In this document: one piece after another, positions 46,741 through 59,557 of the stretch
Position numbering within the stretch: position 1 is the first letter of the stretch
How the letters are laid out: every line of letters starts with the position of its first letter
NCBI GenBank assembly: GCA_023055355.1
Contig: JALJCS010000039.1
Span: 3,627,501 to 3,691,500, forward strand
DNA length: 64,000 bases
DNA from: Agelaius tricolor
Taxonomy: Eukaryota > Chordata > Aves > Passeriformes > Icteridae
Reading direction: 5' to 3'
Position numbers and translations under genes: made by a program
The notes under the pieces: model-generated
What the model was told of the DNA's origin: nothing
Seen by the model: only the letters and a program-made list of their open reading frames with translations
The model's database searches: none

Positions 46741-47277
46741 GCCATCCAAGCCAGAAGGGAGTAGGAGACATTGGAATCAGCTGGGAGGTCTTGCTGGAAT
46801 AAATGAAAAGGGCAGGAGATTTTTTCTCCTTTTTAGTGCCTTTATTAAGGTCAGCTTGGGTGAAGGCTCGATGGGTCGTGCGCACGCCGCCGCCACTGCT
46901 CCCAGGAGTGGCAGGGAGGAGGAGGATGCAGCTCTGTCCCCTGGTGTGCAGGGAGAGCCGGGGCTTCCGCCCTCGCCAGAGCACCAGGAGATTCCCATTT
47001 TCGATTTAACATTTGAGGTCTTCTTTCTAGCTGACATCTCTGGGTTAGGGTGAGAGGTTCAAAGGTCTTAGCACACCCTGGATTCAGTTGCTTACCCTTA
47101 GACATCACTTAGATTGTTTAATTCAGTGCTGGCTCGTTGTTTTAGGGGTTTTCTTTGCTGGACTTGGCCAAGTGTTTCTACATTTGCATCCAAGCTCTGA
47201 CGTCACTCCCTCCTCACAGTCCCGGGTGCCATTTTCCAGGAAGCAGCAGGGGTGATACCCAACGAAGGTGGATTTCT

Positions 47278-47390
47278 AACAATTAAACTATTAACAACAG
47301 GTAATTAAAGAATAAAACTATTAACAAGAGGTAATTGCAAAATGAAGGTATTAACAATAAGTAATTAAAGCTCTAACTTAGTAGCAATTG
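47278..47390. repeat. ~32-bp AT-rich tandem repeat, three copies
   Basis: Three degenerate units built on (AACTATTAACAA.AGGTAATTAAAG) occur in a row just upstream of the retroviral remnant. They have no coding content. Confidence 0.7.
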
Positions 47391-47446
47391 GTTTAACTTG
47401 TTGACTCTAAACCTTTTAAAAATGGACAACTTTTTACTCCTTACAC

Positions 47447-50400
47447 TCAGGACAAAGAAATGGCTGGGGTGGGCAGAAACCTATCCTTAAACTCTGGACC
47501 ACTCAATGTGCCTATTGTAAGAAAGAAAGGCATTGGAAGAGAGACTGCCTGCAACTCAAAGCCAAGGTGGTTGCAGAACTGAATCAATGCAAGGGTTGGC
47601 TGGAGGGCATCCCCCCAGAAAACCCTCTGGTCAAAACAGAACTGGGGGAAAAGGTGAGGAAAATGAAATGTCTGGTGAATGTGGCTGCCACACATTCTGT
47701 ATTAAAGTTGGAAGAAATTGATCCTGGTAAAGTTGTGAATGTTATTGGAGCCACAAGTCAACAGCAGAAGGTATCCTTTCTAAAACGATCTTATGAACTG
47801 GGAAACACAGTAGGAATACATCAGTTCCTACATATGCCTACGCCCCCAAAACACCTCATCGGAAGGATTTGTTGGAGACATGAGAATGTTGTAACAGATT
47901 CCAACAGGTTGAAATGTAGTTTAGCCCTGGAGGAGTTCAGATCAAAGTCAATGACCAACAAATAATCGTGTTCTAAGTCTAGCTCTCATTACAGCTTTGT
48001 CCAAATCAGAAGAGACACAGAAGAAGTTCTTAGTCAGCTTTGTCTTAAAGTCTGGGTGGATGGGACCCCTGGTAAGGCCAAAGCAGCACAAGCTGTAATC
48101 ATTAGACTTAAACCTGGAACATGACCAATAAGAATTAAACAATATCCACTTAAGGTGGAAAACATAAAAATTGCTAAGCCTATCGTAGACAATTGTCTAA
48201 AATTTGGGCTGTTACTGGAATATGAATCTGAATAGAATACACCTATTTTACCCATACAAAAGCCTGATGGTTTGAACTACAGTCTGGTTCAATACCTACA
48301 GGCTATTAACAAAATAGCTGGAGATCTCCACCCAGTGGTTGCAAATCCATATGCTTTACTAAGCAAACTAAAAGATGAATATGGATGGTTTACCATTTCA
48401 GATCTCAAGGATGCTTTCTTCTGTATACCCTCGGACCCTGGCAGCCAAAACTGGTTTGCCTTTGAATGGGGAAACCCAGAGACTGGAAGGACAAGTCAAT
48501 TTACCTGGACTGTAGGGCCACAAGGATTCAACTATAGTCCAACCATATTTGGAAAACAGTTTGCTGAGGACCTTGAAAGTTGGGTAAGCCCGTCCACAAA
48601 TGGAATTGTGTTAGAATAGGTAGATGATCTACTTTTAGCCACTGAAACTTAAAAAGACTGGAATGGACAGTAAGCCTATGAAATGACCTGGGACTAAGTG
48701 GATACAAGGCATCCAGAAATCAAGCTCAAATAATCAAACAGGAAGTCATTTACCGAGGCTACAAAATATCCCAAGCGCAGCAGGGACTAAGACAGGACGG
48801 CAAAGGGACCACCCACGGAACCCCACTCCCTACTAATGCCAAAGAACTGAGAACCTTTCTAGGAGTGACTGGATGCTGTATTAACTGTGGTAGTGGCTGT
48901 GGACTGCTGGTTAAGCCACTGTAGCAGCTCTTAGAAGACAATCCCAGAGACCTGAAATGGACACCCCAAAGTAAGAAAGCCTTTCAAAAGCTGAAGGAGG
49001 ACTTGAAAAGAGCACCTGCTCTGGGCTGGACAGATGTCTGGGAAGCCTTTCAGCTTTTCTCTTAGGAGAGGCAAGGGATGGCATTAGGTGCACTAGCTCA
49101 AACAGCTGGCCCATAGAAGAGAGCAATAGCATCATTTTCCAAACAACTGGATGCAGTCAGTAGGGGACAGCCTGACTGTAAGCAGTTGCTGCTCTTGTTT
49201 CAGACATCCAAGGAGCCTGGAAATTCACTCTAGGTCAACAAATAATTTTTTTTATCTCACATCCAGTAGCAGCAATTCTTGACCAAAAGGGTGGGCATTG
49301 GCTTTCACCCTCCAGATTCCTTAAATATCAGGCAATTTTGGTGGAACAACGCAGCATTACAAAACAAATCTCTTCTCTGGTTCATCCAGCAGCATTCCCA
49401 GCTACTCACTAGACAGACAAGGAGCCTTTGTAGCATGACTGGATCAAAACCATTCAGTCCACTTTATTCCAGCTGCCCAGATCTTAAAGAAACCCCAATT
49501 CCAAGAGCAGAATCTCAGTACACAGATGGGAGTGGCTTTGTAAGAGCAGATCAGTGAAAATCAGGATATACAATTAGCACGGAGCAATAGGAGATAGAAG
49601 CCCTGCACAAGTCAGCTCAGAAGACAGAGATAATCACTTTAACCCGTACCCTCTGACCAGCCTGAGGAAAAAGGATCAATAGATGAACAGATTCCAAGAA
49701 TGCCTTTAGAGTAATAGACGCCCATGAAGCAGTTTAGAAAGATCAAGGACTATTGACAGCTCAAGGAAAGCAGTTGAAGCATTCAGAAGAAATCTTAAAA
49801 TTGCTGCAGGCAGTACTACTGCCTCAAGAGGTTGCAATTCTGCACTGAAAAGGACATCAGAAAGGGGAAACCAACCCCAAAAGAGGTAACAGGTTGCAAA
49901 AAGAGCAACAGAACAAAGCCATGCTGAGATTCAGGCACTAATGCCCAAAGGTAAGGAACAATATGACAGTGATGTATGTTGTATAATCAGAAAGATCTAG
50001 AATTAGCAAAGAATTTGAAAGCAGAATGAAAACATTATGTTTTTTCAACTCCTCAGGGATAGACAGTTATGCCAGAAAGAGCATCATGAAAATTAATTAA
50101 AGATGAACATAATTGTGTACACTGGGAAGGGGATGCCTTACATAATTATTTGATAAGGACAACAGTAAGATGCAACCTGTACTCTAGTGTAAAGCAGGTA
50201 ACCCAAGGGTGTGAAATAACGTCTTAGAGACAATCCACAAACCAGGACTAGAGTTGAGCTTGGCACAGTAGACAAGGGACAATATCCTGGACAGCACTGG
50301 CAAGTTGACTTTTCTGAATTGCCAAGAAAAGGGGGGTAGAAATACCTTCTGCCTTTAACTGATACCTTCTCAGCATGACCTGAGGCATTCCCAACCCAAA

Positions 50401-53400
50401 CAAAGCCAAAGTTTTCAACATTTTGGTAAACAATATAATGCCCTGGTTCAGAGTGCCTTTAGACATCTCCTCTGACTGAGGACCACGTTTCCTAGCAAAT
50501 ATTGCACAGCAACTTTGCAATAATCTCCAAATCAACTGGCACCTACACACACTGGATTGGCCCCAGGCCAGTGGCCAGGTGGAAAAGATTAATTATCCGG
50601 TGAAACAACAGAAAGTCAAAACTGTACCAGAGGCCAACATATCTTGGCCCCAGGCCCTACCTTTGGCTTTATAACGGATTTGATAAGACCAAGAACAAAA
50701 GAAAATCTGAATCCCTTTGAAATACTGTACAGAAGACCATATAAGCAAAACTAGCAAGGGGAAGATACTGTACAAGTTGGAGAGGGGTATCTCCAGAACC
50801 ATGTTGTCCAACTAACACAGCAGCTGCAGAAAACAAACCAACACATTTTGAGCACATGAGCAAGAGGATGCTCCTCTCCACAAATCCAGCCTGGGGACCA
50901 GGTAGACCAGGTAGAAAGCCTCCTATCCCAAAATTAAAAAGGAGTCTATTTAGTACTTTTAATCACTTACACAGCCTTTAAAGCTTAAAGCATTCATCTC
51001 TTGGATACATTATTCCAGAATTAAAATGCTTTGCAAAAGGCAAGTGGAGTCCAAAAGTGGATCTCAGAAAGAACAGGAGAAACCAAGATGCAATTCACAC
51101 CATCATCGTCTTCCCGATACTTCTAATCAGAATCCAAACCACAGCAGATGACTGTCACTACCATAATGATCTCCTTGGCCTGCAAGATCCTGGTAGATGG
51201 AACACTCAAAAATATTCAGGACCTAACTGGCTAAAAGAGATTAAAAAGGTAAAAGCACTTTACACCATTTTAAGGACTAATGACCGAGCAGTTAAAGATT
51301 GAGGAAAACCTGACTCCATGCCTGCCTTTCTTGTCCCACCTGAAAGCAGGATCTCTGTGGCTTGTAAATTTGAAACTCACAAACCTCGTTCAGAGAAGAT
51401 TGCTTGAGTGATCATGCGCATCTGCGACCTTTCTAACAAGCAGTGTGTGAATTCATTTTCATGTGAATCCTATCAGGATTTTTGCGCTATGCAAATTAAA
51501 ATGGGAGACTATAACCTAGCACAAGATAGTTGCCTTCTTCTGCGGCGCACAGGTGGGGTGGGAGGACCATCATCACACAGAGATCCAGGAACTGAGCCCG
51601 CCAGGAATCTGACCCAACAAATATTGTTTCCAACAGGCAGCTCTTGTGTGACTAGAGTTAGAAATTGTCCTGCTTGTACGCTCAGTACATGGAACAGGTC
51701 TCATACAGGATCTGCTTTTGAGAATTGAATTTCATTCTTGGGATATTCCAGGCCATCAGAAATAGTAACCAATCAAGCTGGAGGGGTAGCCAGGAGCACA
51801 ATCATCCTGTTAGGGTATATCATGTCCAATTTCATGACCACGTGATGGCAACCCAGATATGCATGGAATCCAGTATCACAGCTGCATCCTCTTATGGGCT
51901 GAGGTACTCAGAATACTCAACTATTTGTAGTGGGAACTTTGTAAAGCATCCTTTGTAATACTACCAGGGGCCAGTGCAAGGTTTCTGAAGGTTTCTGAAA
52001 TGCTTGCCTACAGGCAGGCAATGTATCTGAAGAAACCAGTTACCATGCCTTGGGTACTCAACAAGGAGCGAAACGGAATGGGTCACACAACAGACATTTA
52101 AATTAAAATCAAAACAAACAACTTTACATCAGCAAACAACTCCGTAGAACGGGACCCATAAGTGAAATAATATAGTCTTTCACTCTGGGGTAAGACAAAC
52201 AAATGAACAATTGTTGCCTCTAAATCCACAGTACTCTCTGAAAAAGCTGGAGGTAAAGATATATGCTAATGTCTCCAAAATTAAACAGCAATACTGCCCA
52301 CTCATACAGCAAAGCCTAAAAGAATGGGAGCCGTGGATACATTCCCAGACACCAAATGATAGGTGTAAAAAAGACTTAAGGGGATGGTTTGGGTCTGAAC
52401 TGGGAGTATTAAATTCTATTGATCAAGAAGTCTTACTCAGGAAAGTAAGCACTGTGAGCTCTTATCTTGGACAGATACAAACTCCTCTCAGATCAACCCT
52501 GCTATCACTTGCCCATACCCAAAGCCTGGCAGCTAACCTATTAAGCACCCTGGCCAACAATACACAGCAGGATTTTCAAGCAGTTGGTGGCTTTATGGGA
52601 AAACTACAGGGTGACATTTCTTAAGCATTTTAATGTATACAAGCTCAGCTGTGTGTGGCTATGGCCTGTAATCTCAGGAGAACTTTAAAAACAGAGAGCT
52701 GGGGAAATTGCCACAAGAATGAACTAAATCATGGCTAAAAATGAAACCACAAAGCAATTTGAAAAAGACTTCCACACTTGGTTGCAATTGGCCAATTTCA
52801 CATAGAATGAACAGAACCCTGCAGTCTTTTGTATTAACCGTTAAGAATGCAACAAAATACCGTGTCATTCCAATTTTGGCCCTTGGAGTTATAAGAACTC
52901 ACATAACTGTCAGACCCATTCAGCATAATGTCTGGGCCATTTTCAACAAGAAAACTAGAAGCTGGCAAACTCTTAGTATCAAAGCATGTGTACCAAGGGA
53001 TGCACTGAATTTTGTGTGCAAAAATGCGGTGCTTGAAAGAGAGGATCGGTGTCTGCATGCTGAGGGCAGCACTTGTATTTTTGAAATGAGCCCAGTTACC
53101 CATGCACTATCATAGGTGTGTTATGTGGGAAGGGGCTGTGCCTGTGTGAGATCTGCTTGCACAACTAGTACAATTGAGTCTTTTAATGAAACTACTAATG
53201 GTACTAACTTCTCTATTTGTAATTTCACAACCAAAAGTGGATGCCACTTCAGCTGCACCACACAAGAACTTCTCTAGAGATGCTGCAGAATGCACATGAT
53301 GGGTATCAGCACGCGCCCAAAATCCAAACTGGACGGGACGCTAACATTCTAAAGCAAATGCCATACCAGCCTGATATAGAATGGCTAGTGGCAGGAGTCA

Positions 53401-53690
53401 AAAATGCATCTCACAGAGCCTGACGGACACTCAAATCTGGTATCAAAGTTGTTACCGAAATCATCACCAAAATAGAGAAAGAAAGAGAACATCATGAGTC
53501 AGATGTCTTCTTGTGACGGACAAATCTGGAACCACCAACAGCTCCTTAGATTTTAGCTTCCTCAGCAAACCAGTTCTAATTTTAAAAAAATTAACCCTTC
53601 TCTTAACCATCATAAACCTATGGATGTGGTAGAAAATTAAAACAGCAGCAGAACAGTACATATGTACTGTGTGTAGCATTGTTTGTTTTA
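47447..53690 (+). pseudogene. Degraded class I-like endogenous retrovirus, gag-NC to env
   Basis: Plus-strand retrovirus remnant in domain order. Nucleocapsid knuckle C-X2-C-X4-H-X4-C at about 47,508-47,550. Protease at about 47,640-47,960, where the DTGA active-site block reads NVAA. Reverse transcriptase 48,240-49,000: SDLKDAFF and GPQGFNYSP motifs, with a stop just before VDDLLLA at about 48,618. RNase H near 49,515-49,540 (YTDGSG). Integrase 50,270-50,620 (HWQVDFSELP at about 50,300, then later core blocks with stops). Envelope-like frames 51,057-53,420. The env frame at 52,211-52,624 contains GVLNSIDQEVL and a coiled-coil-like region, and differs from the C-X6-CC envelope at 35.8 kb. Many stops and frame shifts make every gene non-functional. 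A related but distinct copy is at 32.2-34.6 kb. Confidence 0.8.
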
Positions 53691-54200
53691 TATTTATGGG
53701 TTTATTGTAAAGTTGGTTAATTTATAAGTTAAGAATTTGGTTTGACCCTCAGTTCCCCCCATCTTCTCCCTTGTAATGGTTCATTCCTTCCACCTGTTAC
53801 CTGTCAATCATTGTAACCGTCCCCTCTCAGGTCGAGAATCTTCTATGTCAATCATCCCTCACCTAACATATGATTTGTCCCCTGAGCCTTTTCCCGCCCC
53901 CAGGCCCTTCCTATTGGTTCAGTTGTGTCCCTCGTGCCCCGCCCTGGTTCTGTTCGTTGGTCCCTCGTGTCCCTGTCAGTTACGCCTTTCCCCTTTATAG
54001 GTGCCTCCCTAACGGTTCTTACCTGATACTGTCACTGGCCCCGCCTGGGTCAAATACAGCGCCTGGGCATCCAAACGCGTGTCCACTCCTTCCTTCCTTT
54101 GCCTCAGCACTTGGCAGTCCTGCTCTCGCCTGCATCACCACACAGCAGACGGAGCCACTACTCAGGGGTCCTCGCCTGAGATGTTTGGGGATGTTTTAGC
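53691..54200 (+). mobile_element. Probable 3' LTR of the 47-54 kb retrovirus
   Basis: A C-rich U3-like segment follows env, with CCAAT/ATTGG-like words and a CCCTTTATAGG TATA-like box at about 53,991-54,001. Neither edge is exact, no clear AATAAA is seen, and no 5' LTR is recognised upstream of 47.4 kb. Confidence 0.45.
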
Positions 54201-55690
54201 TTCAGATTCTCTGAGGCTTTAGATTTTAGATCTCTAGACAATGCTTCCAGGAATCTAAATGGCTTTCAGAAACTAAACTTTTCTCCTTTTTTCCTCAGTC
54301 TTTGCACTCGTGTGCACCAGAGACCTTCGGTGAATGGATTCCACTCCAATCCATCTCCAAGCTGAATCTCTCAGCTGTGTTCACTCTGGTGGTTCGTGTG
54401 TCTCTTCTGCACAGTGCAATTTTAAAATCTTCGTTCCTTATTATCTCTGCCCTTCTTTTTCTCTTTTAGCTTACAAATGCATGCACTTGTATCAGAAATG
54501 GCTTTTTTTTCCCTACATCACTTCCTGCCAAGTAATTTTCTTTTATCCTGTTCTGATGTTAATCTAGCCTCATATGCTTTATTCCAAGTGCACTCCTGTT
54601 TCCTTGAATGTGGAAGTTTTATAATGCAATGCTCTCATTCACCTCCTTTCGATAAACCCTTCATTAACATTAGCACAAGTAACTGTGTGGTTCCCTTCTG
54701 CTTTGTAGAAGATTTGAGAAACTCAATCCTGCTCAGCTACAAAAAACATTTATGGTGCTTGGTAATTGCCCTAAGAGCTTAAATTAATGGTAAACAACTG
54801 CAGCTTCTTATTCACTTCACAGAAACTGGGAGAAAACACACTACAAATATCAAGGAATACAGTGCAAGGATGATGGGCATCCCTCAGTTATCCCAACAGA
54901 CTGATGTCACAGGCAAAATTCCCTCTTTTCCAAATGGTTTTCATTTGCTTTGGCTGTACTTTGTATGGCTTCAGGTCATATTTCCCTTCATTTAAGGAAG
55001 TATCTTGGCCGTTCTTGAAGAATTTGCCCTTAGAGGACTTACTCAGTTCTGCAGTCCTCATTATACACCCTTTTAAAAAAGACACTTATGCTATTTTTCT
55101 TCTCTCTGTGTTTTCACATTTGAACCATGTTCAACAAGGTTTTCTTTCTAAAAATATTCATCACAATATTCCAAAGGATTAAAAAATGCTTGGGTATTTT
55201 TTTCCCTAAGTATTTACAAAAGAAAAATTTTAAAAACCTGTACACATGCTGGATGTAAAATGCAGATAGAAATAAACTTGAGAGTTCTCCCAAAACCCTT
55301 AAGAAAAAACCTCATGTATTCTATAAAACTCAGAGTATTCATCTACAGAATACAAAAATGGGCATGTTCTTGAAGAGAACATTTGTGCAATGGTCCTGCA
55401 CAGAATTCTATGCTTTCAAGCTTTTTGCCCTTCAGGGGCAGTGCCATTCTCTGAACTGTAATGCTCTGAGCATGTTCTGCTCACCGTGGCAGCTTTCTGC
55501 TCTCCCCTGGTGCAGATCATCCTCCCAGCACAGGGGGAGTGCAGCCCCCACAGCTCGCAGCCCCTTCCCACCCAGCAAGAGCCTGAAGGAGAGAGATGGC
55601 TTTCAGCAGCTGCCGCGGGTTCTGACAGTGCCACCTCTCGGCTGCTGAAAGCCTGAATGTCTGTGTTGCGGTGTGTGAGTTTCTGAGCCA
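54201..55690. other. Non-coding stretch, nothing recognised
   Basis: This is AT-rich sequence with no supported exon, RNA gene or named repeat. Confidence 0.45.
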
Positions 55691-55697
55691 AATGTTC

Positions 55698-56240
55698 TGT
55701 TAGCTTGTGCTATGTTCAAGTGTTCCCCGAGTTATTACAGTCAGTTTCTCCCTTGTGTTATGCCCTCCTACCCAAGTGTCCCTCAAGGAATCCCCTCCCT
55801 CCTGACCAGATTTTTCCCTGTCTGTCAAGACAACCCGGCCCCTTTGGCCCATCCATCAGCCCAAACCCTACCCTTTGTTCCAGACAGTTCCCTGTCCCTC
55901 ACCCCAAGCTCCAATCCCTGTCCCAACCCTCTCTCCTCCCCTTGTTCTGATTTGTTGTAGCCCTCAAAACCACACCCCGAGGGTCGCTTATTGGTTACTA
56001 TATGGTGTCCACCCCCCGTTTTGAAAGATTTTAAAAACCCGTGCACAGGGGTTCTGGGGCTTCTTTTAACTTCTGTTTTTCGTTGGGGGTGTTCTCTTAA
56101 GTGCCTTCCACCGCCTCTCCAAATGAATTCGCTGCATTTTGCACCACAGAAGAGCCTCCTCTGCCTCCTTCACTCGGTCCTCTGGGGGTCTCTACTGCTA
56201 GGCAGCTGGCCTAGAGGTTCTGGCACAGGCAAAACCCTAA
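55698..56240 (+). mobile_element. LTR-like segment, plus strand
   Basis: It starts with TGTTAGCTTGTGC, has a long C-rich U3-like stretch, CCTCAAAACCACACCC and TTATTGGTTAC words, and a GATTTTAAAAACC TATA-like element (about 56,028). It resembles avian ERV LTR promoters. The 3' end is undetermined. Confidence 0.4.
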
Positions 56241-57045
56241 CCCAGCCAGTTCCCCTCTCTTGCCATTGTCCCTGGAGCATCACAGAGGTAGCCAGGGCTC
56301 CAGAGGGCAGTGACAGTGACCCGTGCCCTGGCGTGTCACAGCCCCCAGAGCTGCACCTGCCAGGCCACAAGCCCCAGCCCTGGTCCCCACTGCCGGCCTC
56401 AGCGGCTGCTGGGCATCCTCACCCTGAGTGCAAAGGCAGAGGCAGGAGCCCCCCAGGGCGCTCTGGATCCAGGCTGCAGACACCCTAAAGGCAGCACTGA
56501 AAGGGACATGGATGGGGACTGCAGCTGCATCTTCCAGTGCTCGCCACCCCTGACTACTCTCTAAGGGAATCCAAACCTCACCTGCAGCACCTTGAGCACA
56601 TTGACCCTTCTGGCCCATCCTGGAACGTGATGTTCCCATATCATAGAGCAGCCCTTTGCAGGGAGTGACCAGCTCCCAGCTGCTCTGCTACCTTGGCCTT
56701 ACTTTCTGTTTCCCAGCAATGAACTTCACAGATCCACTCATGAGAATCCCAGCACAACATTTGCTTCTCAGGAGCAGCCACTTGCCTCCGAGGCTCCAGC
56801 GCTTGCCCAAGACGAGGGGCCCGGCCCCCAGCACGCCCTGGAGCCCCGCAGCGAGAGGAGCCGCCGGCGCCGCAGAGGGCACAGTTTAAGGAGGAGGACG
56901 TGAGGCTCGCTCTGGGCCATGCTGGGGCAGCTCTGCCCTCTCGGCCTTCGCCTTGAGCCCTTTGCTTCTTTTCCATGAGCCCTGGTCCTCGTCCTTGGCC
57001 AAGGGCCCCCGCAGCCCTTTCCAGGGCTGCAGAAAAGCTCCCTCA
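56241..57045. other. GC-moderate stretch, no gene supported
   Basis: No recognised exon or repeat. A short GC-rich patch at 56,790-56,890 is noted without assignment. Confidence 0.4.
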
Positions 57046-57048
57046 GGC

Positions 57049-57190
57049 ACAGAATCACATTGAATCCAACCCATGCCCTAACACCTCAACTAAAGCACGG
57101 CACCGAGTGCCACATGCAGTCTTCTCTCAAAGGCTTGCAGGGATGGTGAGTCCACCAGCTCCCCAGAGGAGTCTGTCCCAGGAAGAACCA
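57049..57190 (-). mobile_element. CR1-like LINE fragment (antisense)
   Basis: The CACAGAATCACATTGAATCCAACCC block followed by GCACCGAGTGCCACATGCAG and CAGGGATGGTGAGTCCACCA is the antisense form of a CR1-type 3' end. It is short and diverged. Exact subfamily is not assigned. Confidence 0.65.
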
Positions 57191-58370
57191 AGATAACACT
57201 GGGGCCTTCTACCCCCCAATGCTTGGAGCTCTGGGAGTTTGTCTTTCTGCTTAGGCAAAGGCCATGGAAAAGGACTGGGAAAAGAAGTCACAAATAGAGT
57301 AGTCTACAGAGCTCTAAATAGATGTGCCAAGAATACAGAAAAGATAGAAAAGAAAAAAAAGGCAAAAGCCAAATGGCATCAAGCAAAGTCTTGGGCATGA
57401 ACACGTAGCTGCAGAGGGCCTTCTCAGCCCTGTTTCTTTGTATTTCTGGGAACCAAAGGAATCCTGCTTGAGCCTCTGGTGAGATGGGTTTGGGAGGTAA
57501 AAGTTCCTTTCTTCTTTCTCCTTGGGGCAACTCCTGTTCCTAGCATCAGCTGAGCCTGATGCCTGTTCTGATTGTTGCAGCAAAACAATTGATGGCAGAC
57601 AGAAGACACGGACACTTGCAGAGACGTGACTTTTTCCAGTGCCAGCTGTGAGTGGGAGTCAGAAGAAAAACTCCAGAAAGCACCACTGCATTGGAAGATT
57701 GCCTTCCCTTTCATTCCGTAAAGAAGCTCTAGATCCACTTGTGAATTGTCAGTTGTTTGTTAAGGACGGGAAGCTGTCTTTCATGATTTTTTTCCTGTGG
57801 TTTGGAAGTGGATGAGGCTCTCATTCGCTCACAAACTGCAGACCAAAGTGCCTTTGGAAGATGGCCCATGTGGCAGTTTTTGCCCAGCCATGGTACTTGT
57901 GGATAGAAGAAAGCAAGGGCAATGGTATTTGCAGCCAAAAGCCAGCAAAGCTTGGCTCAGCTCCCCAAAACACCCTGGGGAGATAGAGGCCTCCAGCTGT
58001 TCCTAGAAATCAGCAGAGTTCCAGCCAAATGGTTGTGTAGCACTAAGTGCAATCTCTTTGCCTGGATCAGAGCCTTGCTCAGCTGAAGAAGCAGAAAGAT
58101 CAGCAAGGAGTTCCCAAAGGCCCATCAATCGTTTTTTTTTTTTGCTCATCTTGTGTAAGTTTGCAAGTAAATGTGTGTTTGCAGTTGAGCTAATGAGAGA
58201 AAAAAAAAGTGAAAAGAGGCTTTATGGCAGGGCCATGACATTCCACAAGAGGAATCACTGGTGTGCATTTCATGGACCTCTCTCAATCCTATAAAAGTAT
58301 TATAGCCCTGATTTAAAATAGGCTGGTATGAACCAACTTGGAGAGACAGAGACTAAAATGGCTTATGGGC
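57191..58370. other. Non-coding stretch, nothing recognised
   Basis: Several frames of about 70-105 codons exist on the minus strand without family resemblance. A T run at 58,133-58,143 and an A run at 58,201-58,208 are present. Confidence 0.4.
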
Positions 58371-58373
58371 TGA

Positions 58374-58795
58374 AGCCTCGTGTGTTTCCGTGTCACTCGT
58401 GGCACCGCCCGGAGTACATCTGCCGTCGTGACCTCTTCCTTTCATGTCCAGTGCTCTCACCACTGAACATGGACCAGAGCTGCTTCTAGGGTCGTCTTTC
58501 TAAGGATGCTCTGTCCCGTTCCAAAAAGAGCACAGTCTCACCTTTGGGACACCTGTCCCACCCATATTTTTTCACCCCCTGGGGCCGAGGGGTACCAACA
58601 CTGAACCCTCTTGGTTCTGAGGCATTGCCTCCCCGTAGATGCAGTCTCTGTATCACAAGGAACAGGGTTCTGTCCATGGCTGTACAAAAAGAGTCCAGCA
58701 AAAGCCACTCCATCATCTCTTCCCACTAAGATTCTTCTCTATTCTTCCACTATCTCTCACTTGCCCAAACCTCTCTCACACGTGCACAGCTGTAC
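58374..58795 (-). mobile_element. Partial copy of the 59.6-60.8 kb LTR
   Basis: About 420 bp at roughly 93-95% identity by eye to 59,809-60,255, in the same orientation, including GAGTCCAGCAAAAGCCACTCC and CCCCTGGGGCCGAGGGG words. It represents only the middle of that LTR. Confidence 0.75.
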
Positions 58796-59557
58796 TGTGT
58801 CAAAGCTGTGGGGTGGAAAAATGGGGGGGGTTCAGGTGTGGCTGTTCCTGGTAGTAGCAGAGCCAGAGGCCCTGTGGCTTCTTGTGCTTTGCTGCAGGTG
58901 CAGGGAAGCGTGTGTTATGTGGGGAAAGGGCAGGCACTGGGGCCCTTGTGCCCTGAGCAGAGCAGCTGAGCTTCTGCTGCTGCTGTTGTCAGAGAACAGA
59001 AGCACAGCTCACCTTTGCCACCTCTTGAAAACAGCTCGGGTATTGACTCTTCCCCTTCATGGAGTAGCAGGGTTCAGCAGGAGTGTATGCTGTGTTGAGT
59101 CCCAGAATCCTGGGCAAGGTGTAGGTGCCAGGAGCTGGAAACGGAATAGGAAGACAGCGTAGGTCAGTCCTGTGGGAAAGGGTGCAATGCCTAGGTGGAA
59201 GAGAGTCAGCCTGCCAAGCTGGCTGTGAGGAGCAGGAAGGCTATCCTGCCCCTCATGCCAGTGCCTCTGGCTTTTGTTGCATGTGGTGTGCCTTGGCTGT
59301 TTGAAAGCAGAGGTGCCGGTTCTTGTGTGAGATGGGAGAAGTTGGTGCTGTGGGACGGCTCAAAGCTTGTTGAGCGCACACTGCCTCTTGCTGCGCAGGC
59401 TTTTTGCTAGGCCTGTTGAAGAATCTGCAGATGCTCCCTGCGGGACACGCAGGCTGTAAGAGTGTCTGTTTCCCCACGTTCCATACCTGGTGTTCGGAAA
59501 CCTCTTAAACCCTTGGCTCAGGATGCCAGGCTATTGGCCGGTGCCGTATGGAAGACG

